64,000 bases of DNA from an alpha proteobacterium U9-1i (GTDB lineage Bacteria; Pseudomonadota; Alphaproteobacteria; Caulobacterales; Aquidulcibacteraceae): assembly GCA_000974665.1 (NCBI GenBank), contig BBSY01000002.1, positions 248,001 to 312,000 of the forward strand, given 5' to 3'. Made by a program: the position numbers and the translations under genes. Below the pieces are notes generated by a model, which saw only the letters and a list, made by a program, of their open reading frames with translations, was not told where the DNA came from and did no database searches. Below are positions 35,801 to 45,173 of this stretch, piece by piece; positions within the stretch are counted from its first letter, which is position 1; every line of letters starts with the position of its first letter.

Positions 35801-38773
35801 ATGACGAATTCTTCGGCGCGTCCGCGCCGCGATGGCGCGCGCTCGCTGCTGGTGATGGCGCTCGCATCCGTCTCAGCGCTGGCTTTGACTGGGCCGGCCT
35901 CCGCGCAGTCGGTTGATCAAGCTTCGCGCGCCGCAACGGCGGAGCGTGATTTTGACATCCCTGCCCAAGCCCTTTCGTCCGCTCTGCTCCGCTTCGCTGA
36001 GCAATCGGACCTGCAAATTCTCTTCTCGCAGGAAGACGTCGCGGGCATGACATCGCGCCCCGTGCGCGGGCTGTTAACGCCGGAAGCGGCGCTCGCGCAA
36101 CTGCTGCCACAAGGCGCGCCGCGCATCGAAATCGCAGGTGATCGCGTCGTGCGCACGGATCTCCCCCGCCCCCAGTACGCCGACAATGAGTCTGGCGAGG
36201 AAATTGTTGTCACCGGGACCCGCATTCGAGGTGCGGCGCCGGCCGGCTCGCACGTCATCACAATCGACCGGGAAGAGATCGATCAAACCGGACGCGGCAC
36301 TGTGCAAGACGTTCTGCAGACGCTGTCGCAAAACTTCGCCGGAAGTCAAAACGAGGCGACGCAGGAAGGCACGCAAAACGCACGTTCTAACTTCACCTAT
36401 GGTTCGACCGTCGATCTGCGTGGCCTAGGCGCTGACGCGACCCTCACCCTCGTCGACGGCCACCGCCTCGCGCCCGCGGGCGTCGGCGGGTACATCGACA
36501 TCTCGACTATTCCCCTGAGCGCGGTCGATCGCGTCGAAGTGCTGGCCGACGGCGCCTCCGCCGCTTACGGCGCCGACGCCGTCGCGGGCGTGGTCAACCT
36601 CATTTTGCGCGACGACTTCGAAGGCGCTGAGACGAGCTTACGTCTCGGCGCAACATCCGGCGGAGGCGCGAGCGAGCGTGCATTCTCGCAATTGCTCGGC
36701 GCGAGTTGGCAAACCGGCCAGATCATGGGCGCCTATGAGTATCGCGCCCGCGACGAACTCAACGTGCTCGACCGTCCGTTTCTCGCCACCGCTGATTTCA
36801 CAGATCGCGGCGGGACGGATTTCCGCGGCACGCGCTCCAACCCCGGCAATATTATTCGGATTGGCGCGACCACGGTCAGCTTGCCCATACCGCAGGGTCA
36901 GGACGGCACATCTCTCACGCAAAGCGATCTTGTGACCGGCCCACTCAATCGCAACGAGGTCAATGAACTCGCCTTCTTCCTACCGCGCCAGGAAATGCAC
37001 TCCGTGTTCCTTCGCGGCCGGCAAAAACTGACACCGTCTCTCGAACTCTACGGCCGCGTAATCGGGTCCGAACGCGACGTCTATCTCGAGCGCGAGCAAT
37101 TGTTCGCCAATCTGACAGTGCCGGAATCCAACTACTATCGGCAAGCGAACAACCTGTTTCTGGGCCAGGGCAATCTCACCATCTCGTACTACCTCGGTAA
37201 CGACCTCGGCCCGATTATCAATCGCGCCGAGATCCGTGCGTGGTCGGGCGTGGCAGGGCTTCGCTACGAAGTCGGCGACACTGACTGGGTGATCGATGGC
37301 TCAGTTGCTTACGCCCGTAGCGAAGAGGCGATCTTCAACGAGAATTTCTATTACGCGGCAGGCGCCGTCCCGGCGCTCGCGAGTGGCAATGTGGCGACCG
37401 CCTTCAATCCCTTCGCCGATGGCTCCAACACGCCAGCGTCGGTACTCGCGGGTATCACCTTCGATATTGAGACCCATAACGACGCCGAGACGATCGTCAG
37501 CCAAGTGCAAGCCGATGGACCACTCTGGCGCATCTGGGGCGGCGACATTCGTTTGGCGCTCGGCGTTGAGCGCCGCGACGAGCGCTTCGAAATCCTACGC
37601 AGCGAAGTCTACCCTTCCGGGCCGGTCAACCAATTCATTCAAGATCCCGGCGAGCGAAGCATCGACGCCATCTTCGCCGAAGTGCATGCGCCGATCATTG
37701 GTCCTGAAAACGGCGTTCCGCTTGTCAACGCGCTCACGTTCTCCGCATCCGTGCGCCATGAAGACGCCAGCGACTACGGCGACTCCACAACACCGCGATT
37801 TGGCCTGCGCTGGGCGCTGACGCCGGACTTCGCCTTGCGCGCGTCTTGGGGGCAATCTTTCAAGGGCCCGCAATTTTCGCAGATGCTCGGCGATCTTGTC
37901 TTGAGTTATGCGACGGCGACGTCGGCGCAAGATCCGCTCGCCGACAATGGCTCGACCGGCGTTCTGACTGTCGGCGGCTCCAACGGCGACCTTCGGCCGG
38001 AAACGGCAGAAAACTGGACCGCCGGTTTTGATTATTCGCCTACTTGGGCGGAAGGCCTCAACCTGCGCGCCACCTATTTTGATATCGATTTTTCCGACCG
38101 CATCTTCTCGCCTGGCAACATTTTGTCGGTGCTCGCCAATCCCGCCGGGTACGAGAGCATCCTGTTTCGGGATCCCTCGCCCGCGCTCGTGGCGGAATAC
38201 CTGGCTCTTGGCCCGCCTCCAAGTGGATCCCTGCCCGCCGATGGCGTGGAGCTCATCATCGATCGCCGGCTCGTAAATCTGTCCAGTCAACGCATCCGCG
38301 GTGTCGATCTCTCCGCCGACCTGTCTTTCGACAGCGATTGGGGCGCGTTCGATCTCTTCTTCAACGCGAGCGGCATGCTGGAGTTCGAGCAAGTGCTCAT
38401 CCCGGGCGCTGCGCCTGTCGATCTTCGCAACGTCGTCAACGGCGTTATCGACTGGCGCTTCCGCACCGGCGTCACCTATCGATTGGACGATTGGGCGGCG
38501 GGTGTGACGGCCAATTACGCCAACGGCTACCGGGACAACGTCACCTTGCCGAACCGTGATGTCGATGCGCAAACCACGTGGGACCTGCGCCTAGCCCGCA
38601 CTTGGCGCCAGCGCGATAGCGACGCTGCCGGACTGCAGCTTTCGCTCAACGTCATCAATGCGCTCGATGAGGATCCGCCGTTCGTCAACAACCCGACCGG
38701 CTACGCATTCGACGCCAGTAATGCCTCACCGCTTGGCCGCATTGTTTCGCTCGAACTTCGCCAGCGCTGGTGA
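35801..38773 (+). CDS. TonB-dependent receptor with STN signalling domain (lasso-peptide locus)
   Basis: The 990-residue protein has a signal peptide (ending ASAQ), then an STN domain at about residues 50-115 (FDIPAQALSSALLRFAEQSD, then LQILFS). A plug follows with EEIVVTGTRIRG, then a 22-strand beta-barrel ending in LELRQRW. It is adjacent to the lasso-peptide isopeptidase and overlaps its GTG start. In isopeptidase-type lasso clusters such receptors import the peptide. The STN domain implies signalling to a FecR/FecI pair, but none is adjacent. Confidence 0.93.
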   Translation: MTNSSARPRRDGARSLLVMALASVSALALTGPASAQSVDQASRAATAERDFDIPAQALSSALLRFAEQSDLQILFSQEDVAGMTSRPVRGLLTPEAALAQLLPQGAPRIEIAGDRVVRTDLPRPQYADNESGEEIVVTGTRIRGAAPAGSHVITIDREEIDQTGRGTVQDVLQTLSQNFAGSQNEATQEGTQNARSNFTYGSTVDLRGLGADATLTLVDGHRLAPAGVGGYIDISTIPLSAVDRVEVLADGASAAYGADAVAGVVNLILRDDFEGAETSLRLGATSGGGASERAFSQLLGASWQTGQIMGAYEYRARDELNVLDRPFLATADFTDRGGTDFRGTRSNPGNIIRIGATTVSLPIPQGQDGTSLTQSDLVTGPLNRNEVNELAFFLPRQEMHSVFLRGRQKLTPSLELYGRVIGSERDVYLEREQLFANLTVPESNYYRQANNLFLGQGNLTISYYLGNDLGPIINRAEIRAWSGVAGLRYEVGDTDWVIDGSVAYARSEEAIFNENFYYAAGAVPALASGNVATAFNPFADGSNTPASVLAGITFDIETHNDAETIVSQVQADGPLWRIWGGDIRLALGVERRDERFEILRSEVYPSGPVNQFIQDPGERSIDAIFAEVHAPIIGPENGVPLVNALTFSASVRHEDASDYGDSTTPRFGLRWALTPDFALRASWGQSFKGPQFSQMLGDLVLSYATATSAQDPLADNGSTGVLTVGGSNGDLRPETAENWTAGFDYSPTWAEGLNLRATYFDIDFSDRIFSPGNILSVLANPAGYESILFRDPSPALVAEYLALGPPPSGSLPADGVELIIDRRLVNLSSQRIRGVDLSADLSFDSDWGAFDLFFNASGMLEFEQVLIPGAAPVDLRNVVNGVIDWRFRTGVTYRLDDWAAGVTANYANGYRDNVTLPNRDVDAQTTWDLRLARTWRQRDSDAAGLQLSLNVINALDEDPPFVNNPTGYAFDASNASPLGRIVSLELRQRW

Positions 38774-40779
38774 GCGAACCGATGCGAAAGCTGTGTCAGT
38801 CGCTCTTCCTGGCCGCATGTTTGTGCGGGGTGAGTTCCGAACCCGCGACGGCTCAGCGGAGCGGCGTGAGCGTTGCCGATCTTACCGCGATACGTGACAT
38901 CGGCGGTCCATATTCTGAACTGGCGCTCTCGCCAGATGGAAGTATGGCGGCGGTCGTGGAGCGGCGCACCAACCTCGCGGTCAACGACTACAATTATGTC
39001 GTTGTCGCAATTGAAACCCGAAGCGGACGGGTGCGAGAGATTGGCGACGCCGGCCGATTTGTACTGCGCTCGGACGGCGGGCGGCGCGCGGGCGTCGGCA
39101 TTTTGCGACGGCCGCAATTCTCCGCCGATGGCCAATCCGTGCTCTACCTGCGTGAACACGACGGCGCGGTCGAGATCTGGCGCGCGCCTGTGAACGGAGG
39201 TGGAGCCGCAACATTTGTGCGCGCGGACGGAGACATCCGCCGCTTCCGCATTGAGGGCGAACACCTCGTGTTTGAGACGTCGACACCTCGCAGCGCGCTC
39301 GCTGCTGAGGCAGAGCGTGGACGCTACGCCGGCTTTGCGATCGACGACCGATTTACGCCATCCTATTCGCTTGCCCCACTACCGGACATCGATCGAGACG
39401 TTGGTCGCTGGGTCCTTGATCTCTCCACCCGGCAGACGGAAGCGGCAACAACGGAACAGGTCGAGATCCTCAACGCGGGCCCGGCGCCGCACGTTCGCCC
39501 GCTCGATCCCACCCTCCAAGCGGACGAACCGCCTGTTGGCCTGTTCGATCCCGCCACCGGGGTTCGATGCGCCGACGAGGTGTGCTCTGGGGCGATTACC
39601 CACACTTGGGATCGGGCGGACGCCAACGGTGAACGCGCGATCGTCTTTCGCCGTCAGGAGGGGCATGCACGCCGATTAACGGGGTTCTATATTTGGCGAC
39701 CCACTACAAACACGGTACGTCGCGTACTTCAAACCGAAGCGCGCATGGACGGCTGTGCGCCGTCAGACGCGGGCCTGATTTGCCTGCAAGACACGCCGTT
39801 CCAGCCTCGGCGCGTCGTATCCATCGACTGGCGCTCGGGCGCAGTGCGCGCACTCTACGATCCCAATCCGCAGTTCGCGGGTTTTGCGCATCCTCGGCTG
39901 GAGCGCTTTGAATACACTGACGCGGAGGGCAACGAGTCCTTCGCCAACCTGATCTACCCTTTGGGTTGGCGACGCGGCCACGTTTATCCGCTGGTCATTT
40001 CACAATATCGCTCGCGCGGTTTCCTGCTTGGCGGAACCGGCGATGAGACGCCGATCCTGCCGCTCTCGGCCGCTGGCTATTTTGTGCTCGATTTTGACCG
40101 TCCAGAATTTCGCACGCGTGGGCAAAGCATGACCATGGCTGCGATCCAACGCGAAGTGGAGCTTGCCGGGATCGAACGCGGCGCAAAACGCGAAGCGCTC
40201 GACTACTTTATCGCACGCGCTGCCGAACGCGGCGCTGAACGGCAGCGCATGGGCATCACCGGGTTGAGCGATGGGGCCGAGACGGTGTTTTGGATGCTGC
40301 TCGATGAGCCCGCATTCGCGGCAGCCGTGGCGTCATCTCCGCCAATCGATCCGATCAGCTGGTCGCTGCAATCATCAGCAACAAGAGCATACTTCCTCGC
40401 GCGCAATGGACTGACGGGCCCATGGGACGACGCTCCAGAGCCGTGGCGCAAGTGGTGGCGCCTCAACTCGCCAGTGTTTCACGCAGACGAAATCCAGGCC
40501 CCTATTCTATTCAATATGCCCGAAGCAGAAGCGCTGCGTGCGTTTCCGTTGATGGTGCGTTTGCGCGAGCGCGGCGCGCCTTATGATGCATACCTCTATC
40601 CAGGCGCGTATCATCTCAAGTGGCGCCCGGGCCAAGTACAAGCCGCTCAACAGCGCACGATGGATTGGATGGACTTTTGGTTGCGGGGCATCGAACTGGC
40701 AGACCCCGACGAGCCTGGACGCCTGGAGCGGTGGCGTGCATTGCGCAACGCTCAAACGGCCGGTCCGTCTGCGCCCTGA
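38770..40779 (+). CDS. Lasso-peptide isopeptidase (prolyl-oligopeptidase fold)
   Basis: The 669-residue protein resembles the astexin isopeptidase AtxE2. A signal peptide is seen from the ATG at 38782 (MRKLCQSLFLAACLCGVSSE, ending ATAQ). A WD/propeller-like N-terminal domain with ELALSPDGSMAAVV is followed by an alpha/beta-hydrolase C-terminus. The nucleophile is probably the Ser in GITGLSDGAE, the His is in YPGAYHLKW, and an acidic residue lies in FNMPEAEAL. It is expected to open the macrolactam ring. The GTG at 38770 overlaps the receptor stop; its last 28 bases overlap the stop side of the convergent cyclase. Confidence 0.9.
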   Translation: MSEPMRKLCQSLFLAACLCGVSSEPATAQRSGVSVADLTAIRDIGGPYSELALSPDGSMAAVVERRTNLAVNDYNYVVVAIETRSGRVREIGDAGRFVLRSDGGRRAGVGILRRPQFSADGQSVLYLREHDGAVEIWRAPVNGGGAATFVRADGDIRRFRIEGEHLVFETSTPRSALAAEAERGRYAGFAIDDRFTPSYSLAPLPDIDRDVGRWVLDLSTRQTEAATTEQVEILNAGPAPHVRPLDPTLQADEPPVGLFDPATGVRCADEVCSGAITHTWDRADANGERAIVFRRQEGHARRLTGFYIWRPTTNTVRRVLQTEARMDGCAPSDAGLICLQDTPFQPRRVVSIDWRSGAVRALYDPNPQFAGFAHPRLERFEYTDAEGNESFANLIYPLGWRRGHVYPLVISQYRSRGFLLGGTGDETPILPLSAAGYFVLDFDRPEFRTRGQSMTMAAIQREVELAGIERGAKREALDYFIARAAERGAERQRMGITGLSDGAETVFWMLLDEPAFAAAVASSPPIDPISWSLQSSATRAYFLARNGLTGPWDDAPEPWRKWWRLNSPVFHADEIQAPILFNMPEAEALRAFPLMVRLRERGAPYDAYLYPGAYHLKWRPGQVQAAQQRTMDWMDFWLRGIELADPDEPGRLERWRALRNAQTAGPSAP

Positions 40780-42605
40780 GGGGTCTCAACCGATCGCACT
40801 CTGTGTTGCACAAATCTCCTCAACCATGCCTCCGCCATGAATGCGGACATCAGCGCACCTTTGATCGCGCCGCTGGCGATGAAGTCACGCTTTAGCGCGG
40901 TTTCGAGCGCGGCGCGATCGAGCAGCCCTCTGCGCGCCAGCTCTCCATCGAGCAAGAGACCGCGGACGAAGGGGAGCTGCCGCTCAAGCACACGGTTGTG
41001 AAAGCGGGTCGTGTCGCCCTTGTGAGATCGCGCCCGAACTTCTTCAGGTAACACATCGCAAAACGCCGCCCGCGCCAAAGAGCGATCCGTACCGCCTTGC
41101 GTCATCACATAAGGCGGAATGGCGAGGACCGCCTCAATCACCGGCTGGCTGGCGAGGATCGGCGCGGTGACAAAGCGGCGAGTTATTTCTGAGACCTCAT
41201 AATAATAGGAGAGGTCGCCGATGTGCACGGCGCGCGCGGCGCGCGCTGGCGTTTCGGCCAAAAGCTCTTCCATCCACGGATGCTCACTCCATTCAACGTG
41301 CGCTAAAGCCACAGCGCTTGGCGGTGTCAACACCGCCTGGGTGAAGGCATCATTGAAAAACGAGATTTCGGGTCGAAGACGTCGCGCTATCGTCTTGGCG
41401 AACACCGACCAAATCGGAATGCGCGCTAAGTGCGCCGTATCACGCGCGATCGTGAAATAGCGAGCCAGACCAACGCGGTCGTACGCCGCATCCACCGCAA
41501 TCTCGGCAAACCTGCGCCGATGAAGCACCTGATCGCCGCCCTGCCCTGACGTTACGATGGTTGCGCCGTGGGCGGCGATCGCATCGCCGAGGCTTCTATT
41601 GGCATGACTGAACTCCGTGTGGGTCGGACGAACAGGAAGCGGCGCCGTCAGGATCTGCGCATAGTCGAAATTGATCGGACAGGTCTCGTGCTCAATCAGT
41701 TCCCGGCGAGCATGCCGCGCCGCCGCACGCGCCAGGGATCGCTCATCGCCCTCTGGCGTCGATTCCGGAAATTCGTGGAAGCAGACGATCTCGGCGTCAG
41801 CGCGTCCAGCTTCGATGAGTGCGGCGAGGACAATGCTAGAATCCAAGCCGCCAGACAGGCGATGGGCGATCGGACGGCCGCCTTTTAGTGCGTTGTATCC
41901 AACCCAGCTCTTAGCGCTTTCGCAGATGGCACGTCTCAGAGTCGACGCCGCAACATCAAAGTCGCCGATTTCCTTAGCGCATCCGGACCGCTTTGGAATC
42001 CGCATGAAACTGCGCTCACGACTGGTTCGATCGAGCGTCAGGCGTTCACCGGCCAGTAGTTCCTCAACGCCCGCGATCGCCGTTCGCCGCGTCAAGATCC
42101 GCGGCTGCACCATGTAGACGCTAAGCATAGTTTCGTCGCAGGCGACCGGTTCGTCAGAGCATGCGAGAAAGTCGTCCGCGTGCGTAAACAGGCAATTGAG
42201 CTCAGCTGAACTCCAAACATAGAGCGGCATGCTTCCGGCAGGGTCCCGCAACGCGTGGAACAGGTCATGGCCGCGATCGTGGAGAATGGCGCAGCACGGC
42301 CCCCAGAATTTTGTGAAAAGATCAGATCCGCCTGTTGTGATAAGCGCTTCGGCCTCGGCGCCAGAAAGGCTGCCCACCGGGCAACCATTGTCGCGGTTAA
42401 ATAACGGCCCGGCGATGAACCCAAACTCCGCCGGGAGAACGATGACGTCATCCAGACTGTCAACATGCACAAACGCAAGAACGCCGCGCCAATCCAGGAC
42501 CTTCTTCCATTCGTCGCCGTTGAGCTTCGCAGCGAGCGCCCTTCCCCGTCGCGCCGGATCACGCTGGGCCGGCGTCCAGCGGAATACGATGAAACGGGGC
42601 GTCAT
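40752..42605 (-). CDS. Lasso-peptide cyclase (asparagine-synthetase-like, C protein)
   Basis: The protein has about 617 residues. It has a glutaminase-like N-terminus without the catalytic Cys2 and a synthetase domain with SGGLDSSIVLAALIEAGRAD, the ATP-pyrophosphatase loop. Lasso C proteins adenylate the ring Asp/Glu side chain so that it joins the core N-terminus. The start at 42605 overlaps the stop of the B gene (ATGA). It is the last gene of the leftward lasso operon and converges on the isopeptidase gene. Confidence 0.93.
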   Translation of the reverse strand: MTPRFIVFRWTPAQRDPARRGRALAAKLNGDEWKKVLDWRGVLAFVHVDSLDDVIVLPAEFGFIAGPLFNRDNGCPVGSLSGAEAEALITTGGSDLFTKFWGPCCAILHDRGHDLFHALRDPAGSMPLYVWSSAELNCLFTHADDFLACSDEPVACDETMLSVYMVQPRILTRRTAIAGVEELLAGERLTLDRTSRERSFMRIPKRSGCAKEIGDFDVAASTLRRAICESAKSWVGYNALKGGRPIAHRLSGGLDSSIVLAALIEAGRADAEIVCFHEFPESTPEGDERSLARAAARHARRELIEHETCPINFDYAQILTAPLPVRPTHTEFSHANRSLGDAIAAHGATIVTSGQGGDQVLHRRRFAEIAVDAAYDRVGLARYFTIARDTAHLARIPIWSVFAKTIARRLRPEISFFNDAFTQAVLTPPSAVALAHVEWSEHPWMEELLAETPARAARAVHIGDLSYYYEVSEITRRFVTAPILASQPVIEAVLAIPPYVMTQGGTDRSLARAAFCDVLPEEVRARSHKGDTTRFHNRVLERQLPFVRGLLLDGELARRGLLDRAALETALKRDFIASGAIKGALMSAFMAEAWLRRFVQHRVRSVETPQGADGPAV

Positions 42606-43285
42606 ACGCGTGCGATCTCCGCAAACGAATGGCACGCTTCGCCGCCGTCATCGAGAATGATCCCATCCACCTCGACCCAGCAGTGCGCGGCAAACGGCCT
42701 GCTTCGCACACCGAACACCAAGTCTGCACGGACATCGCGGGCGAGCAAGAAATGCATCAAAGCAAGGCTATCGAACAAGCAGACGTACGCTACTGGGATC
42801 CAGATGCGCGCGGCAGCAAACCGTGAATGAACTAACTCGGCTGTCGCGACGTCGGGCACACGCTTGGCCAAGCGTGCTTTGCGCTCACTGAGGTGGCAAA
42901 ATGCTTCAAGCAGGGCCCCGCGCTTGACGATGCGGCTTGCCCACACGGAAGCGGTGATTGTCAGAAATAGGTCGCGCCAGCTCAGGTGGTCGATGCGGCG
43001 GCGCGGCGGCGGTTGATGCCCTCGCGTAACAACCGACACTAAACCTTCATTCAGAAGCGAGCGCCATCGCTTCTCTCGCGCCATCAGAGCACCTTCATTG
43101 GGTCCGCAGGCAATGAGGTCCGGCGCTTCGTCCAATGCAGTTGCTTGGTATCGATTGCGCGCGAGATCCAGAAAGATGAGCCAATCACCGTGCGCGACGG
43201 CGCACACACTCCACGGCAACCGGACCCTAGGCGCTGAGGGTTCGTCTGCGCGCATGGTGCGCGCAGACGTCCGACCATCAATCAC
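42602..43285 (-). CDS. Lasso-peptide leader protease (fused B1-B2 protein)
   Basis: The 227-residue protein has an N-terminal PqqD-like recognition part (about residues 15-95, with WLIFLDLARNRYQATAL). A transglutaminase-like C-terminal protease follows. Candidate triad residues are Cys in PVAYVCLFDSLAL, His in FAAHCWVEVDG, and Asp in ILDDGGE. B proteins recognise the leader and cut it off before cyclisation. The GTG at 43285 lies inside the stop of the second precursor; the ATG at 43255 is an alternative. Confidence 0.93.
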   Translation of the reverse strand: MIDGRTSARTMRADEPSAPRVRLPWSVCAVAHGDWLIFLDLARNRYQATALDEAPDLIACGPNEGALMAREKRWRSLLNEGLVSVVTRGHQPPPRRRIDHLSWRDLFLTITASVWASRIVKRGALLEAFCHLSERKARLAKRVPDVATAELVHSRFAAARIWIPVAYVCLFDSLALMHFLLARDVRADLVFGVRSRPFAAHCWVEVDGIILDDGGEACHSFAEIARV

Positions 43286-43388
43286 GATAGTCCATCTCGC
43301 CGGTGGATTCCTCGTGCATCCAAACCGGGATGCCTCGCGTCGTCTCGCTCGCGAGCCCTAGATCGATCATGCCTTGATCTTCTGGCAT
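43278..43388 (-). CDS. Lasso-peptide precursor 2
   Basis: This 36-codon gene begins with an ATG preceded by AAAGGAAAG. The leader MPEDQGMIDLGLASETTR carries the LGxASxxT pattern with the conserved Thr at position -2. The core is GIPVWMHEESTGEMDYRD: Gly1, with Glu8 or Glu9 as ring acceptor, predicting an eight- or nine-residue macrolactam. It has the same length and leader/core split as precursor 1, and both have Glu9. It lies directly upstream of the B protease and overlaps its start. Confidence 0.9.
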   Translation of the reverse strand: MPEDQGMIDLGLASETTRGIPVWMHEESTGEMDYRD

Positions 43389-43456
43389 ATGACTTTCCTT
43401 TGCTTAGTGGCGATGCGCCGGCGCGCGGTGAAACCGGCGCCGGCGGCGGCTCGACC

Positions 43457-43567
43457 TCAGTCCTTGAAGTTGCGCTCGGTGAGGTCTTCGACCTCATCTT
43501 GCTTTGGAATGCCCAGCGTCACTTCGCTCGCCGCGCCGAGTTCGATCACGTCTTGGTCTTCACGCAT
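43457..43567 (-). CDS. Lasso-peptide precursor 1
   Basis: This 36-codon gene starts MREDQDVIELGAASEVTL, a leader with the LGxASxxT pattern and Thr at -2. The core is GIPKQDEVEDLTERNFKD, with Gly1 and Glu7 or Glu9 as candidate ring acceptor. The core shares GIP and the final D with precursor 2 but otherwise differs, so the cluster makes two different products. A GGAGACG site lies just upstream of the ATG. Precursor 2 follows after 68 bases. Confidence 0.9.
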   Translation of the reverse strand: MREDQDVIELGAASEVTLGIPKQDEVEDLTERNFKD

Positions 43568-43661
43568 TGTCGTCTCCATGGGGCATTGCTTTGCCCAAGG
43601 AAGAGCATCGCGCGTTCTCGTTTGATCACCGAACTAATAAACATGAAGATCAGTTGCGTGA

Positions 43662-44285
43662 TCAGCTTGCGGCGCCACCATTGTTGGGCAGCGCCTTCAT
43701 CACGACTTGCCTGCGTAAGACGCCGGCGCTTTGAACGCGTCGACGCGTGTAGGCTTTGAGTAAGGCAGATGCCCGGCGTGAACGATCCGCAAGTGCGCCG
43801 ACTAGGGTTTCGAACTCATTTTGGACATCACCGAGGATCTCACTTTCGACCTTGCGGGCGGCGAAGAGACGTTCGTCCGCGTTGATTGCCGCCCGGCAAA
43901 GCTCCGCGTTGGCGCCGGCCTCGATCAGCCGAGCGATTTCGTGCACCGCTTCAGCGTAAGGCTGTGTGCGCGCCATACGCTTGAGTTCGGGACCTGACGC
44001 GGAGGTGGGCAGCGCCAATGTCAGGAGCGCACCGCGCCACACATAAAGGTGTGCAAGTTCTTGTTCAGACCAGAGCGCCACTTCGTAGGCGGAATGCTGG
44101 CCGGGGCGGACCAAGCGCTCCCATCGCAGGAGGCCGAGCGCTTGCCGCACTGGCATTGAACTCAGACTTAGGTCTCGCGCCAGCGCCTCCACATCGATGC
44201 GCGAGCGAACAGGCAGCACGCCGTCCAAAATGCGCCGTTTGATTTCCTCATACGCGCGTTGCGCAGCGCTGGCGTCCGCAGGCAT
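43662..44285 (-). CDS. GntR-family transcriptional regulator
   Basis: The 207-residue protein has the GntR winged helix (AYEEIKRRILDGVLPVRSRI, then DVEALARDLSLSSMPVRQAL) and a C-terminal effector domain like FCD. It overlaps the upstream PhyH gene's stop region and lies 94 bases before precursor 1. That gap contains TGATCAC at 43623-43629 and its reverse complement at 43658-43664. It may regulate the lasso operon. Confidence 0.9.
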   Translation of the reverse strand: MPADASAAQRAYEEIKRRILDGVLPVRSRIDVEALARDLSLSSMPVRQALGLLRWERLVRPGQHSAYEVALWSEQELAHLYVWRGALLTLALPTSASGPELKRMARTQPYAEAVHEIARLIEAGANAELCRAAINADERLFAARKVESEILGDVQNEFETLVGALADRSRRASALLKAYTRRRVQSAGVLRRQVVMKALPNNGGAAS

Positions 44286-44286
44286 C

Positions 44287-45159
44287 TCAATCAGTGGACG
44301 CCATCAGCGTCTTCAGCTCGGCAGCGATCGCGGGCGGCAGCGCGTCGCGATGCGGCCCGCACTGGGATGCATCGCGCAGATATTCGATTGGATCTTGGCC
44401 CTCCCAGCCGCCAAGATTGGGCCGATGCCAGCGATAGCCGATGAGGCGCTGCAGCGGCTCAGGAAACCAGCGCGCCACATCGCGCGGATAGGCCAGGAAT
44501 TGTTCCTCGTAGGTGCGCAGCCAGCCGGCGCAATAGCCGATGACGACGCCAGTGCGATCGGCGTTAGAGCGATTGGCGCCGGCGCCATGGGTCAGTCCGC
44601 CCAGATAGACGAGCGCCGATCCCGCTTTCATCACCCCAGAGATCGCTTGGTTGGGATCAGGACTGCGACCTAAGCGTTCGACATGACTGCGCGGCCAAAT
44701 GCGCGTCGCGCCGTTGGCCTCGGTGAAATCACTGACCGCCCACATCACATTGAGCGACCAGATTTGGCCCATCGGATCAGCGGGCCACATCTCTTCATCG
44801 CGGTGCGGGGCTTGGGCCTTCTGTCCCGGATGTATGCGGATTGCCTGGGTCATGTTGAGGCGCATGCAATCGCAGGCCGGCGCAAGCACCGCTTCGGCGA
44901 GCGCCAGGATTCGAGGGTGCAGCGCCAATTGCTGGACCCTCGGCGCCTTGGACAAAAGCCCATTCACGCGTGTCGTCGACCAGCCGTGGAAGTCGCCCTC
45001 GCAGCGCGGTGTGCGTTGCAGCCAGGGCTCAAGCTCGGCGGACAACGCATTGGCTTGGCCTTCGTTTAAGAGCCCATCGAGCATGAGGAAGCCATCGCGC
45101 TCAAGGGCATTGAGATCGGCGGCGAGCGTATCGTTGGCCGTAAAGGCAGTGACTGACAT
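44287..45159 (-). CDS. Phytanoyl-CoA dioxygenase-like (PhyH) Fe/2OG oxygenase
   Basis: The protein has about 290 residues. The 2-oxoglutarate oxygenase core includes HRDEEMWP (iron ligands His and Asp) and THGAGANRSNADRTGVVIGY (distal His and Arg). An ATG with GGGAGAA lies upstream. A phyH gene is often found beside luxI in sphingomonads. The substrate is unknown; oxidation of an acyl side chain or of the lasso product are both possible. Confidence 0.85.
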   Translation of the reverse strand: MSVTAFTANDTLAADLNALERDGFLMLDGLLNEGQANALSAELEPWLQRTPRCEGDFHGWSTTRVNGLLSKAPRVQQLALHPRILALAEAVLAPACDCMRLNMTQAIRIHPGQKAQAPHRDEEMWPADPMGQIWSLNVMWAVSDFTEANGATRIWPRSHVERLGRSPDPNQAISGVMKAGSALVYLGGLTHGAGANRSNADRTGVVIGYCAGWLRTYEEQFLAYPRDVARWFPEPLQRLIGYRWHRPNLGGWEGQDPIEYLRDASQCGPHRDALPPAIAAELKTLMASTD

Positions 45160-45173
45160 TTCTCCCCCTCCCT

